Shown: positions 6,870-14,095, counted from the first letter of the stretch. The stretch: DNA of 22,373 nt from a bacterium (GCA_014384545.1 JACNFQ010000063.1:1-22373), one strand, 5' to 3'. Made by a program: numbers and translations. Notes: generated from the letters alone by a model not told the origin.

Positions 6870-7697
6870 CTAGTTGCAGTTAGCGAAGCAGCCAAGGGCT
6901 GTGCGGAGAAGCCAATCTGTTAGGAGGGGGTGGGGTGCGAGACCTTTTCCATCAGAGAGATAATCAAGGCCCTCTAACACATCGGTATAGGGGCCAAAAC
7001 CTGCTACACGGAGAGGAATCACGATCGCTGTTCCCAAGGCAGAGGCGTCTTCAACGAATGAACGAATCCGTTTTTCAGCTGCTTCTCTGGGGCCTTCCCA
7101 ATCTTCTCGGAGTGTATCTACCCGCACTTCACGGTATCCATCCCTTGCCAAGAGACGTGCATGTTGGCGCATCGCACGGAGCCAAGCATCGTTCTCTTCT
7201 TCATTTCCTGTTCCGTGGGAGAGGATTAGAACACTCTCTGTAGAAGGATCTACCGAGAGAGCTTGGGCACGCTCGCGGAGGATACGCCCCACACGAGAGT
7301 CCTCAATAAGGTTTTTTGGAGACCAAAGAAGGGTCGCTTCGGTCTTGACTTGAGATAATGGGTGCATCGAATAAGGAGGTGGTTCATCAGAGAAACCCAA
7401 GATGTAATGGTTGGCTCCTTTAAACGAGGAAGATGAGAGGAAGAGAGGCAATACAACGATTCGTGTTGCTCCCTGCTCCTCCAGCATCGTTAGCGAGGTT
7501 TGAATCGTTTCGGGGTTTGCCATCCCAAAGGCGACCTCCACGGGGAAACGCTCCTCCAAGGGTGTCACAGTTTCATGGATAAGAGCGTTCCATGCCTCTC
7601 CGCCGCCATGTGCCAGCACCAAGATACCCCAATGGGAAGAACAGCCTGCCAAGAAGAGGGCAAGGATGGGGACGCCCTTATTGAGAATCGCTCGCAT
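6870..7697 (-). CDS. Lipoprotein with two CbiX/SirB-like chelatase halves
   Basis: This 275-aa protein begins with a lipoprotein signal (MRAILNKGVPILALFLAGC, lipid-attached Cys19), so it should sit outside the cytoplasm. The mature part resembles CbiX/sirohydrochlorin chelatases. The first half has LVLAHGG with His30 and GATRIVVLPLFLSSSS; the second half has LILSHGTGNEE with His161. In CbiX such histidines bind the metal inserted into the tetrapyrrole. Cytosolic chelatases have no lipobox, so an exported version is unusual, and it may bind or handle metal rather than insert it. The promoter is close: TATAAT lies 6 bp before the ATG, so the mRNA is probably leaderless. It stands alone on the reverse strand. 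The family call is good; the activity is unknown. Confidence 0.72.
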   Translation of the reverse strand: MRAILNKGVPILALFLAGCSSHWGILVLAHGGGEAWNALIHETVTPLEERFPVEVAFGMANPETIQTSLTMLEEQGATRIVVLPLFLSSSSFKGANHYILGFSDEPPPYSMHPLSQVKTEATLLWSPKNLIEDSRVGRILRERAQALSVDPSTESVLILSHGTGNEEENDAWLRAMRQHARLLARDGYREVRVDTLREDWEGPREAAEKRIRSFVEDASALGTAIVIPLRVAGFGPYTDVLEGLDYLSDGKGLAPHPLLTDWLLRTALGCFANCN

Positions 7698-7703
7698 TAG
7701 GGG

Positions 7704-7709
7704 ATTATA
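7704..7709 (-). promoter_or_regulatory. -10 box of a leaderless promoter
   Basis: On the reverse strand TATAAT is followed by six bases (CCCCTA) and then the ATG of the CbiX-like lipoprotein gene. Transcription would begin at or next to the ATG. No clear -35 is seen and no Shine-Dalgarno is possible. Confidence 0.65.
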
Positions 7710-7800
7710 CGACTATGGTTTCCCTCACGGAGTAGACGGATGCCAATGCGTGGAATCTGAATGTGGGCAGGCGTGGACATGAGGGACGGAGACCAGAGAA

Positions 7801-7827
7801 GGACGCATGCGTCCGGCTCTGCGCCGG
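7801..7827. repeat. Palindrome and adjoining hairpin
   Basis: GGACGCATGCGTCC (7801-7814) is a perfect 14-bp palindrome. It runs into CCGGC (7813-7817) paired with GCCGG (7823-7827) over a 5-nt loop. It lies in a 239-bp gap (7698-7936) with no convincing gene. It may be a protein-binding site or an RNA hairpin ending the alpha/beta hydrolase transcript, which would reach here on the reverse strand. Confidence 0.5.
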
Positions 7828-7853
7828 AGCACCCGACATGGTGGCTCGGAAAA

Positions 7854-7900
7854 CCACAACCCCCGACCTAACGGAGAGCCACAACCCAGCCCCTAACGGA
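7854..7900. repeat. Pair of 22-bp direct repeats, 25 bp apart
   Basis: 7854-7875 and 7879-7900 share CCACAACCC at the start and CCTAACGGA at the end, with four central bases different (18 of 22 identical). They are just downstream of the stop codon of the reverse-strand alpha/beta hydrolase. Their role is unknown. Confidence 0.65.
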
Positions 7901-7936
7901 TTCATGGTGATTGCGGGGGGGTGGAAGACCCAGTGA

Positions 7937-8818
7937 CTAAACAAGGGCCGGCAAGAACCTAGACAAGAGTTCCCCCGACTGTGCCCAACGCGTTATCGGC
8001 AAGAGGTGTCCTCCTGTCGCAAAGGACTTCACCTTAGCGTGGGGGTGCAGGGCGTGCAATCCTCTTTGCGCCCCCCGTGGAATCGTGGCATCATCTTCTG
8101 CATTCACAAGGAGTACGCGGTTGTGCCAGTTGCGAAAGTCGCCTAACCGAAAAGAAGTGTCCCTAAAGAATCGGGGAACGGCTCGTAGTGTTATAGCCCC
8201 AATCTCTTCCATACTCAGTCTTTCATTCCCCTCTGTAAGGAACTGGGTCCAAAACGACTTCTCTCCATCGCTAACTGTTCGTAAGTGGGTTCGTTCTAGC
8301 CGCCGTGGATAACCCCATCGTGCCCACTTGTCGGGAACCTGCATTGATAGCCGGGCTAGAAAAGTCAAGCCTGATGTAAAAGCCCAATGGATACCCGACG
8401 AGTTCAACGGTGTAGGTGCAGCGGTATTAAAGAGTGAAAGAGAGAGAACCCTGTTGGGCATATGGTGGGCAAGCGCTTGGGCTGCCATCCCCCCAAACGA
8501 ATGTCCCACCGCATGGAACTTATCCACTCCGTGGGCATCCATCACACAGAGGCAGCCGGATACCATCTCTTCCATCGTTTCAATGGGTGGGGGCGAAGGT
8601 GCTACGAACCGAAACTGACCCGACAGAGCGTCTGCTACAGGAAACCAAACCTCAGCTTTTCGTAAACTACCCGGTAAGAAAAGGATAGTCTCGTTTCCTT
8701 TACCACCCGAATAGATCTTCCAGACTCCATGGGGAGTGCGCACTTCGCTCTGTTCACAACCCGCCATGAACCGGGCATGGACCCGATTCAACGATTCAAC
8801 AGCACCACCCCGATTCAC
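7937..8818 (-). CDS. Alpha/beta-fold hydrolase
   Basis: This 293-aa protein has the classic hydrolase layout. An FLPG stretch near residue 49 gives the oxyanion region, and the nucleophile elbow GHSFGG has Ser107. The acid is Asp242 or Asp243 in VNAEDDATIP, and His271 lies in GGHLLPI. There is a cap-like helical insert at about 130-210. No signal peptide is seen, so it is probably cytoplasmic. Its substrate could be an ester, lactone or haloalkane. The start used is GTG at 8818, with a GATAAT -10 box six bases before it; a later ATG (residue 18) is possible. It is divergent from degP with only 34 bp between the two starts, so the two promoters overlap. Confidence 0.8.
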   Translation of the reverse strand: MNRGGAVESLNRVHARFMAGCEQSEVRTPHGVWKIYSGGKGNETILFLPGSLRKAEVWFPVADALSGQFRFVAPSPPPIETMEEMVSGCLCVMDAHGVDKFHAVGHSFGGMAAQALAHHMPNRVLSLSLFNTAAPTPLNSSGIHWAFTSGLTFLARLSMQVPDKWARWGYPRRLERTHLRTVSDGEKSFWTQFLTEGNERLSMEEIGAITLRAVPRFFRDTSFRLGDFRNWHNRVLLVNAEDDATIPRGAQRGLHALHPHAKVKSFATGGHLLPITRWAQSGELLSRFLPALV

Positions 8819-8821
8819 AAG

Positions 8822-8849
8822 CCTATTATCCTTTACCTTCTACAATAGG
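8822..8849. promoter_or_regulatory. Overlapping divergent leaderless promoters with inverted repeat
   Basis: For degP, TACAAT (8841-8846) is six bases before ATG 8853. For the divergent hydrolase, GATAAT (reverse of 8825-8830) is six bases before GTG 8818. CCTATT (8822-8827) and AATAGG (8844-8849) form a 6-bp inverted repeat that covers both -10 boxes, so one bound protein could control both genes. Confidence 0.6.
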
Positions 8850-8852
8850 ACG

Positions 8853-10313
8853 ATGAAACAGTTCGTTCTTGCCCTTTCCCTCACTCTGCTTGGTGCCACG
8901 ATGGCGTCAGAGGACTCTTTAGTTATCGCCCAAGCCGCTAGTGAAACCTATGTAGAGATTACGAATCGGGTTATGCCTGCCGTTGTAAACATTCGTGTAG
9001 AAGCATTTGTACAAAGACCTCGTGGAGACCAGCGGTTTTTCTGGCCCTTTGGTCCACCCCCTACTGAAGAGGAACCCAATAGAGAGTTTACGGAAAACGG
9101 GGGTACGGGGTTTATTGTGGATGCTTCGGGGTTGGTGATTACGAACTACCATGTGGTAGCCAATGCTCAAAAAGTCCGGATTACCCTTAGTGATCAGACC
9201 GTTCTAGATGCAGAGATTGTGGGGGTAGACCCCACGACCGATATCGCTGTTTTGCGGGTTCAAGGTGAGGGTCCTTTCCCCACTATAGAGCTAGAAACAA
9301 CCCGTAAACCCCAAGTGGGCGAGTGGGTCTTGGCGTTTGGCAACCCCCTTGATCTTCCCTTTACGGTAACGAGTGGCATTGTGAGTGCACGCGGGCGCAG
9401 ATTGGGGATTCTGGCGGGGACGGGCGGGGCGTATTCGGTTGAGGACTATATTCAAACAGATGCGGCAATCAACGCAGGAAACTCGGGTGGCCCGTTGGTG
9501 GACCTAAATGGCAAAGTGATTGGCGTAAACGCCGTGCTGGCTAGCCCTACAGGGGCGTTTACTGGTTATGGATTCGCTATCCCTGCAGAACTGACCGCCA
9601 AAGTGATGGAAGACCTCGTCTTGTATGGCGTGGTTCTACGAGGCATCATGGGCGTCATGGTTGAACCTGTTTCCTCCTTAGATGCAGAAGCATTTGGGTT
9701 GCCTTATCCAGCGGGAGCAAAAGTGGTGGGGCTGTCTGGAAGCAAGGCGCAACCGGGTCCAGCCATGGCAGCAGGGATTCATCCCGGAGATATCATTTGG
9801 TCCTTGAACGGTACGTTAGTTGAAGACCCTGGCACCCTGCAAAGAGTGACAGCTTTGGGGCACCCGGGGGATGTGGTGCAAGTCTTACTATATAGAGAGA
9901 CCCACATCTTATCGTTTCCAGTAGTATTAGGAGAGAGACCCTCTGAAGATCCCCTGAAGGCACCGCCTGTGACGAAGGAAGAAGAAGAGCCCCGCCCATT
10001 AGGTATTGACATTCGCCCCTTGGATGATGATGCGTGGGCTTTGGCTGAACGCGCCCTTCCTAGTTGGCAAGCTGAAGAACGTCCCACGGGGTTTCTATTG
10101 GGGGGTGTCCAGTTTGGTTCGGCGGGTTGGGAAGCGGGTATTAACCGGTATATTGGCTATGTGGTGATTTCTGTAGATGGCGTTACCCTCAAGAATCCCA
10201 AGGATTTTGCACAGGTCGTTTCCAAAGCCAGCCCGGGCGACTTGGTTCTGTTGGGCATTATCGGTCCCCAAGGGTATAGCAACACCCTCCCCATCCGCGT
10301 CCCCAACCCGTAG
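8853..10313 (+). CDS. degP: DegP/HtrA-family periplasmic serine protease
   Basis: This 486-aa protein has an N-terminal signal peptide (MKQFVLALSLTLLGATMA) and then a trypsin-like protease domain. The full triad is present: His100 in TNYHVV, Asp130 in TTDIAVL and Ser211 in NAGNSGGPL. Two C-terminal PDZ domains follow (about 280-365 and a more divergent one at about 380-480). Such proteases degrade or refold damaged exported proteins. The frame is open further upstream to 8736, but ATG 8853 is preferred: it starts the signal peptide and has a -10 box at leaderless distance, while the earlier part overlaps the divergent gene. It stands alone in its operon and ends 2 bp before the convergent short gene. 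Confidence 0.92.
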   Translation: MKQFVLALSLTLLGATMASEDSLVIAQAASETYVEITNRVMPAVVNIRVEAFVQRPRGDQRFFWPFGPPPTEEEPNREFTENGGTGFIVDASGLVITNYHVVANAQKVRITLSDQTVLDAEIVGVDPTTDIAVLRVQGEGPFPTIELETTRKPQVGEWVLAFGNPLDLPFTVTSGIVSARGRRLGILAGTGGAYSVEDYIQTDAAINAGNSGGPLVDLNGKVIGVNAVLASPTGAFTGYGFAIPAELTAKVMEDLVLYGVVLRGIMGVMVEPVSSLDAEAFGLPYPAGAKVVGLSGSKAQPGPAMAAGIHPGDIIWSLNGTLVEDPGTLQRVTALGHPGDVVQVLLYRETHILSFPVVLGERPSEDPLKAPPVTKEEEEPRPLGIDIRPLDDDAWALAERALPSWQAEERPTGFLLGGVQFGSAGWEAGINRYIGYVVISVDGVTLKNPKDFAQVVSKASPGDLVLLGIIGPQGYSNTLPIRVPNP

Positions 10314-10315
10314 CC

Positions 10316-10507
10316 TCAAGAGGAATCCGTTGGGGTCCGGGGCGCAGTGGGGGTCGGCGGTGCCCAAGGGGAAGGAGGGGCTGGGGGGGGTGCGATGGGA
10401 GGGGGAGGCGGAGTAGGGGTGGGGTCGGAAGGAGAGCGTATGCCACCCCCTCCGCAACCTAAGGCGGACATAACAAGGAAAGGGGGGAGTCGCCTGTGGG
10501 GTCTCAT
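10316..10507 (-). CDS. Short proline-rich putative lipoprotein
   Basis: This is a 63-aa frame with a basic N-terminus (MRPHRR), a hydrophobic stretch, the sequence MSALGC followed by glycines, and then a tail almost entirely of Pro, Thr, Ala and Ser with PPPPP and PPPAPPSP. It looks like a tiny lipoprotein with an extended proline stalk. The lipobox is imperfect (Ala at -3), and the low-complexity C-rich strand could give this by chance. TAGACT lies ten bases before the ATG, which fits the short-leader promoters nearby. It converges with degP at 2 bp. Confidence 0.4.
   Translation of the reverse strand: MRPHRRLPPFLVMSALGCGGGGIRSPSDPTPTPPPPPIAPPPAPPSPWAPPTPTAPRTPTDSS
10332..10437 (+). other. 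G-run-rich tract downstream of degP
   Basis: The plus strand contains more than ten runs of three or more G within about 105 bp, directly after the degP stop. The degP 3' untranslated RNA could fold as a G-quadruplex. The same bases read on the other strand give the proline-rich frame, so the composition may simply be coding. Confidence 0.5.
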
Positions 10508-10525
10508 GGCGTTGGTGAGTCTAGC

Positions 10526-10542
10526 ACAGTGAAGGGCACTGT
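10526..10542. promoter_or_regulatory. Short inverted repeat upstream of the proline-rich gene
   Basis: ACAGTG (10526-10531) and CACTGT (10537-10542) pair across a 5-nt loop, just upstream of the -10-like TAGACT of the reverse-strand small gene. It is a possible operator or hairpin. The rest of 10508-10694 shows nothing I recognise. Confidence 0.3.
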
Positions 10543-10694
10543 CTCACATGCATCTGTTGGGTGTTTTTCCTGAGGGTTGGATATATCTTGAGGGGAAGGG
10601 GGAGGGCGTCCCTAGCACGTTCCACAAATCCCATGTCCAACGGAATGGAGGAGGCGGCGGCGGTTCCACGGGATGGGGGAAGGGGTGCTAGAGA

Positions 10695-10853
10695 TTAGTC
10701 GTCTTGTTGGCGGTGTTTCCTCTTTCGGGGTAAGCGCCCCTTTTTTCCTTTCTTGGTGGAATGGAAATGGGACTTTTTCCAGAAGGTTTTTAGGAACGCC
10801 AAGATGCCCTTAGACCCCCCCTTCTTCTTCTTTTTTCTCTTCTTACTCCCCAT
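10695..10853 (-). CDS. Very basic 52-aa mini-protein
   Basis: Starting from the ATG at 10853 on the reverse strand, this frame overlaps the last codons of the upstream hydrolase gene by 11 bp (ATG inside GAT-GGG), a normal sign of coupled translation in this genome. The product starts MGSKKRKKKKKGGSKG, has a central hydrophobic/aromatic stretch ILAFLKTFWKK, and ends KKGRLPRKRKHRQQDD. I count 22 Lys/Arg among 52 residues. No family is recognised. Such composition is seen in nucleic-acid-binding or ribosome-associated small proteins and in cationic membrane-active peptides. It is the last gene of the aquaporin-hydrolase run. The overlap and the unbroken basic composition favour a real gene, but a chance A/G-rich frame is not excluded. 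Confidence 0.5.
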   Translation of the reverse strand: MGSKKRKKKKKGGSKGILAFLKTFWKKSHFHSTKKGKKGRLPRKRKHRQQDD

Positions 10854-12021
10854 CTAGAAGTTGCCGCAGCCACACCAAAGATTCTTCTCTGCGCCATTGG
10901 CGGGAAGAAAGGGGACCAAAGGCGACATCGGTATGTCTCCCCAATCCCACCACCCTGTAGTCCACTTCAACGCCACCTTCACGCAACTTTGATACGAGAC
11001 TATTGGTAGATGGTGCAGGGACAATACTATCCAGCCCCCCCTGATAGATGAGTAAGGGTGCGGTTTGGTGGTAAGTCTGGATATCGTTCTCTACAAACCC
11101 CTTCTCCAATGCTGGCCATGCCGACAGATCGCCCTCTTGCCAATCATGGATTAGCGTGTCAGAGAAGATAGCAGAAGGGTCTTTACCTATTCCCCTAACA
11201 AAGGAATCATTCCCACCTTGACACTTCGAAGCGGCTAGGGAATCGATACGGGCTTCCATTCCCGGTGCCCAAACAGGGGGGCCTTCGTTCCCATAGTGGT
11301 CCAGCCAAGAGTGGACAAGCCATGCGTAGTAGGCCAAGTGGGTTCCTGGGACATCTACATACGCTCCCCAGCCCTCTAGAGAAAGATGGGAGGGTGCTGC
11401 GGCACCAAAAGCCCGAATAGCTAACTCCGGTGCATAACCCTCATGTTGGGCAGCGGTGCCGATAACGGCATGCCCTCCTTGTGAAACCCCCACCACGGCA
11501 CTCTTCCCACTTAGAGGAATCTCAAAGATTCTCCCCAGATTTTCCATCGCACGAAGCGCATCCAAGATAGAGCGACCCTCAACTTCAGAGACCAAGTAAG
11601 GGTGGTTCCCCTCCGTGCCCAACCCTGCATAGTCCACAGCGACCCCCACCATTCCCCTAGCTCCCATTGAACCTGCTAGATCTACACCGTAAAGGGAGTT
11701 GCCCGGTGCACATACATCACCCGTTCCCACCGTCCAAGGTGCCAGTGCAACGACATGCCAACCAAGGGGAGGAGGTGCCAACCCAAAGGGAACAGTGATC
11801 GTTGCCCTTGCCGTCCGTCCATCCGAAGCGAAAGAGACTTGATAAACGGAATAGCCATTCTCCACCTCTGTCCCTATCCCGATCTCATTAGCGATTTCTT
11901 CCCTTCTGTAATCGCCCCATAGGGTGATGGACTTTAGGCATCCATTATGGACACAATCGGGTCGAACACCTTGATCCCAATCTTCCCCCACCCAAGACGC
12001 CAAAGCAAGATAGGCGACCAT
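10843..12021 (-). CDS. Secretory-lipase-like alpha/beta hydrolase
   Basis: This 392-aa protein resembles the LIP/secretory lipase family of alpha/beta hydrolases. It has VALAPWTVGTGD and GVAVDYAGLGT strands, the nucleophile elbow GVSQGGH (Ser180), Asp in YQGGLDSIVPAP and His in GLGRHTDVAFG. The start ATG 12021 is chosen because AAAGGGGG lies 2-3 bases before it. The longer frame to 12132 would overlap the aquaporin gene by about 80 bp. The N-terminus is hydrophobic but short, so export is uncertain. It has several cysteines (for example DCVHNGC near residue 23), as in extracytoplasmic proteins. It follows the aquaporin gene by 29 bp and probably shares its mRNA. Confidence 0.72.
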   Translation of the reverse strand: MVAYLALASWVGEDWDQGVRPDCVHNGCLKSITLWGDYRREEIANEIGIGTEVENGYSVYQVSFASDGRTARATITVPFGLAPPPLGWHVVALAPWTVGTGDVCAPGNSLYGVDLAGSMGARGMVGVAVDYAGLGTEGNHPYLVSEVEGRSILDALRAMENLGRIFEIPLSGKSAVVGVSQGGHAVIGTAAQHEGYAPELAIRAFGAAAPSHLSLEGWGAYVDVPGTHLAYYAWLVHSWLDHYGNEGPPVWAPGMEARIDSLAASKCQGGNDSFVRGIGKDPSAIFSDTLIHDWQEGDLSAWPALEKGFVENDIQTYHQTAPLLIYQGGLDSIVPAPSTNSLVSKLREGGVEVDYRVVGLGRHTDVAFGPLSSRQWRREESLVWLRQLLDGE

Positions 12022-12050
12022 GGCCCCCTTTCGCCACCTCAGCGAAAAGT

Positions 12051-12725
12051 TCAGGTTGGCGGTTCCTCTTTGAGAAGGATGCGCGACCAAAGGGCGGATG
12101 CGATAGCAGCCCCAAGCAAAGGACCAATCCAATAAAGAGCCGTTTGGGAGAGGTTTCCAGACATTAGGGCAGGACCCAAATGGCGGGCGGGATTCATCGC
12201 AGCACCCGAAACGGCACCCCCAGCTAAAACGCCCATCACCACAGCCAATCCAATAAAGAGCCCTCCTGTAAAGGAGTTCGCTTTGGTGTGAACCGCGGTG
12301 CCAAAGACGGCACTTACTAGTAGGAAGGTAAGGACGATTTCCATCGCGACACCCTGTCCCATAGAGACTCCACCACCCAACGCAGGGGCGCCGTGTCCGA
12401 TGCGGGTAAGCGCTTCAGGTGACCATACCAAAGTAGCTAAGAACGCACCCACAATCCCCCCAGAAATCTGAGCAATGATGTAAGGGAGAAGATCTTTTTG
12501 GGGGAACTTACCTGCCATCCAAAGCGCTAACGAGACGGCTGGGTTTAGGTGGGCCCCACTGATTGCAGCGGTGGCAGCCACACCAACCCCAATCGCCAGC
12601 CCATGGGCTAGCGCAATACCTGTTAGTCCAAGCGCCCCACCAGTGGATTCGTTGGAGGCGATTGCCCCAATTCCCACAAATACGAGGGCAAAAACCCCCA
12701 AAGCCTCTGCGATTAAACGTCTCAT
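12051..12725 (-). CDS. aqpZ: MIP-family aquaporin
   Basis: This 224-aa protein has six membrane segments and the two pore motifs: SGAHLNPAV (Asn61-Pro-Ala) and SGAAMNPAR (Asn178-Pro-Ala-Arg). Length and motifs fit water channels. The second pore region reads VLAGGAVSGAAMNPARHLGPAL, close to the pattern of plant tonoplast (TIP) aquaporins. At the place where E. coli AqpZ has the filter His there is Val166. This suggests a wider filter that may pass small solutes as well as water (inference). On the reverse strand GGGGGT precedes the ATG by a few bases, so this gene is translated from a Shine-Dalgarno. It is first in a run with the lipase-like gene and the basic mini-protein, and divergent from the ccm operon. 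Confidence 0.9.
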   Translation of the reverse strand: MRRLIAEALGVFALVFVGIGAIASNESTGGALGLTGIALAHGLAIGVGVAATAAISGAHLNPAVSLALWMAGKFPQKDLLPYIIAQISGGIVGAFLATLVWSPEALTRIGHGAPALGGGVSMGQGVAMEIVLTFLLVSAVFGTAVHTKANSFTGGLFIGLAVVMGVLAGGAVSGAAMNPARHLGPALMSGNLSQTALYWIGPLLGAAIASALWSRILLKEEPPT

Positions 12726-12732
12726 ATAGACC

Positions 12733-12771
12733 CCCTTGGGACTTTAGCATCCGTCCCAAAGGGATGATAAT
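12733..12771. promoter_or_regulatory. Divergent aqp/ccm control region with long inverted repeat
   Basis: CCCTTGGGAC (12733-12742) and GTCCCAAAGGG (12753-12763) form a 10-bp inverted repeat with one extra A in the right arm. GATAAT (12766-12771) is a possible -10 box for the ccm operon, and TAAAGT (reverse of 12741-12746) one for the aquaporin gene. The repeat would place a bound regulator over both promoters. Confidence 0.5.
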
Positions 12772-12801
12772 CCCCCGATGGCAACAGAAAAGGCGGATTA
12801 G

Positions 12802-13437
12802 ATGATGAAGAGCAAAGGCAGAACAGCAAGAAGTCAAAACCCCGTGAGCCCTAGGTCTCTTTTGATTGGGTTGGTCCTTGGGTTGGTGGGGGGGTACTTT
12901 TTGGGGAGAAGTGAATCGCCCGTGTCCCAGACTGGGCTGCCCCCCAATCATCCTTCCACGGCAGGGACAGGGGATGTGGGGCCCGTGATGGATGATGCCA
13001 CACGCATGGAGATGGAAGCTTACCGGGAAGAGTTGGAAGCACTAAGGGGTGTGTGGGAAGAGGATAACGAAGATTGGGAAACAGCCTTGCGCGTGGCAGA
13101 GATGTATTGGGAGGTGGCGTTCTATCCCCAAGCTGTTACATGGTATGAGAGGGCTTTGGCTCCGCGCCCCAACCCAGATATTCAAAATGACCTAGGGTTT
13201 GCCACCTTGCTAGCTGGCGATGTTCAGGGTGCGATTGAGGTGCTAAAAGACCTAACGGGGAAGCACTCCGATTATGCCCGAGGTTGGCTCTCTTTGGGTG
13301 TGGCGTATCTCTATGGAGAAGAGAACAGGGTAGCGGCAATGGAAGCGCTATCCCATGCAGTCTCTTTGAACCCTACCGGAGAGATTGGGGGGGAAGCTGC
13401 CCGCATTCTGGACGAGATGAAGGAGGGCAATGAGTAG
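12802..13437 (+). CDS. Membrane-anchored TPR protein at the head of the ccm operon
   Basis: This 211-aa protein has a basic N-terminus and one membrane segment (about residues 19-36, LLIGLVLGLVGGYFLG), then a linker, an acidic helix and two to three TPR repeats (about 80-195). The TPRs include YPQAVTWYERALAPRPNP, LGFATLLAGDVQGAIEVL and LGVAYLYGEENRVAAMEAL. The orientation puts the TPRs outside. Its last 8 bp overlap ccmA, so it belongs to the operon. In proteobacteria the TPR part of CcmI/CycH holds the apocytochrome for haem ligation. No CcmI is seen elsewhere in the cluster, so this protein is the likely stand-in (inference). The start could also be the second ATG at 12805. Confidence 0.75.
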   Translation: MMKSKGRTARSQNPVSPRSLLIGLVLGLVGGYFLGRSESPVSQTGLPPNHPSTAGTGDVGPVMDDATRMEMEAYREELEALRGVWEEDNEDWETALRVAEMYWEVAFYPQAVTWYERALAPRPNPDIQNDLGFATLLAGDVQGAIEVLKDLTGKHSDYARGWLSLGVAYLYGEENRVAAMEALSHAVSLNPTGEIGGEAARILDEMKEGNE

Positions 13438-14095
13438 TTCTTCCTTGATGCTAATGGCAAAGGGGTTGGTTGCGGGGTATGGTGGGGCACCCGTACTATC
13501 TGGATTGGATGTGGATATTCCGAAAGGGGAGCGTTGGGCTCTTGCAGGGGCAAACGGCGCGGGAAAAACGACCCTACTAAAGTTGGCGGGTGGTGTCATC
13601 TCAATCAGTTCGGGTGTGCTTGAAGTGATGGGCGGCAATCCCTCCCATGCATCCATACGAAGACGAATAGGGAGTTTAGGTGCTGGAGATGGGTTTTATC
13701 CCACCATGACTGGGCTAGAAAACCTCCTGTTTTTTCAGTCGCTAAACGGTGAATGTGATAGGGATGATGCCGAACGCCATTTAGAAGGTCTTTCACTCGT
13801 TCCCAGCAGGATGCCTGTATCTGCTTTTTCCACAGGCATGCGTCGGCGCTTAGCATTAGCTAGATTGGCATTGGGCCATCACGAGGTGCTCTTGTTGGAC
13901 GAGCCGTTTCGGGGGTTGGATACAGAAGGGTGTGCTTGGTTAGATAGCTGGTTAGATGCCCGACATCAAGCGGGAAAGGGATGGATATTGGTCTCTCATG
14001 ATGCAGGGCGTATCACCCGCCATGCAGACCATGTGGCAAGGTTAGCGGGAGGTGTTGTTCACGCAATCGAGCGAACAGGGGGGGTGCGGCGTTGA
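13430..14095 (+). CDS. ccmA: Haem exporter ABC ATPase CcmA
   Basis: This 221-aa ABC ATPase has Walker A at residues 40-47 (GANGAGKT), signature FSTGMRRRLALARL at about 133, Walker B VLLLDEPFRGLD from 153, and the switch His in VSHDAGR. With CcmB and CcmC it forms the CcmABCD complex, whose ATP hydrolysis releases haem-loaded CcmE. By itself the sequence could be any ABC-2-type ATPase; the following ccmB and ccmC fix the call. The signature is STGM rather than SGGQ, as is common in exporters of this group. ATG 13430 overlaps the end of the TPR gene. Confidence 0.88.
   Translation: MSSSSLMLMAKGLVAGYGGAPVLSGLDVDIPKGERWALAGANGAGKTTLLKLAGGVISISSGVLEVMGGNPSHASIRRRIGSLGAGDGFYPTMTGLENLLFFQSLNGECDRDDAERHLEGLSLVPSRMPVSAFSTGMRRRLALARLALGHHEVLLLDEPFRGLDTEGCAWLDSWLDARHQAGKGWILVSHDAGRITRHADHVARLAGGVVHAIERTGGVRR

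Noticed and set aside
7705-7944. 79-aa reverse frame in the gap after the hydrolase
   Set aside because: It covers the palindrome and direct repeats and also the -10 box of the next gene, and has no protein-like pattern.
10095-10457. 120-aa reverse frame overlapping the end of degP
   Set aside because: It lies mostly antisense to the second PDZ domain of degP. Only the shorter proline-rich frame at 10316-10507 has signal-like features.
12021-12132. Longer N-terminus for the lipase-like hydrolase
   Set aside because: It would overlap the aquaporin gene by about 80 bp, and the added residues look unlike a signal peptide. ATG 12021 has a good G-rich ribosome-binding site.
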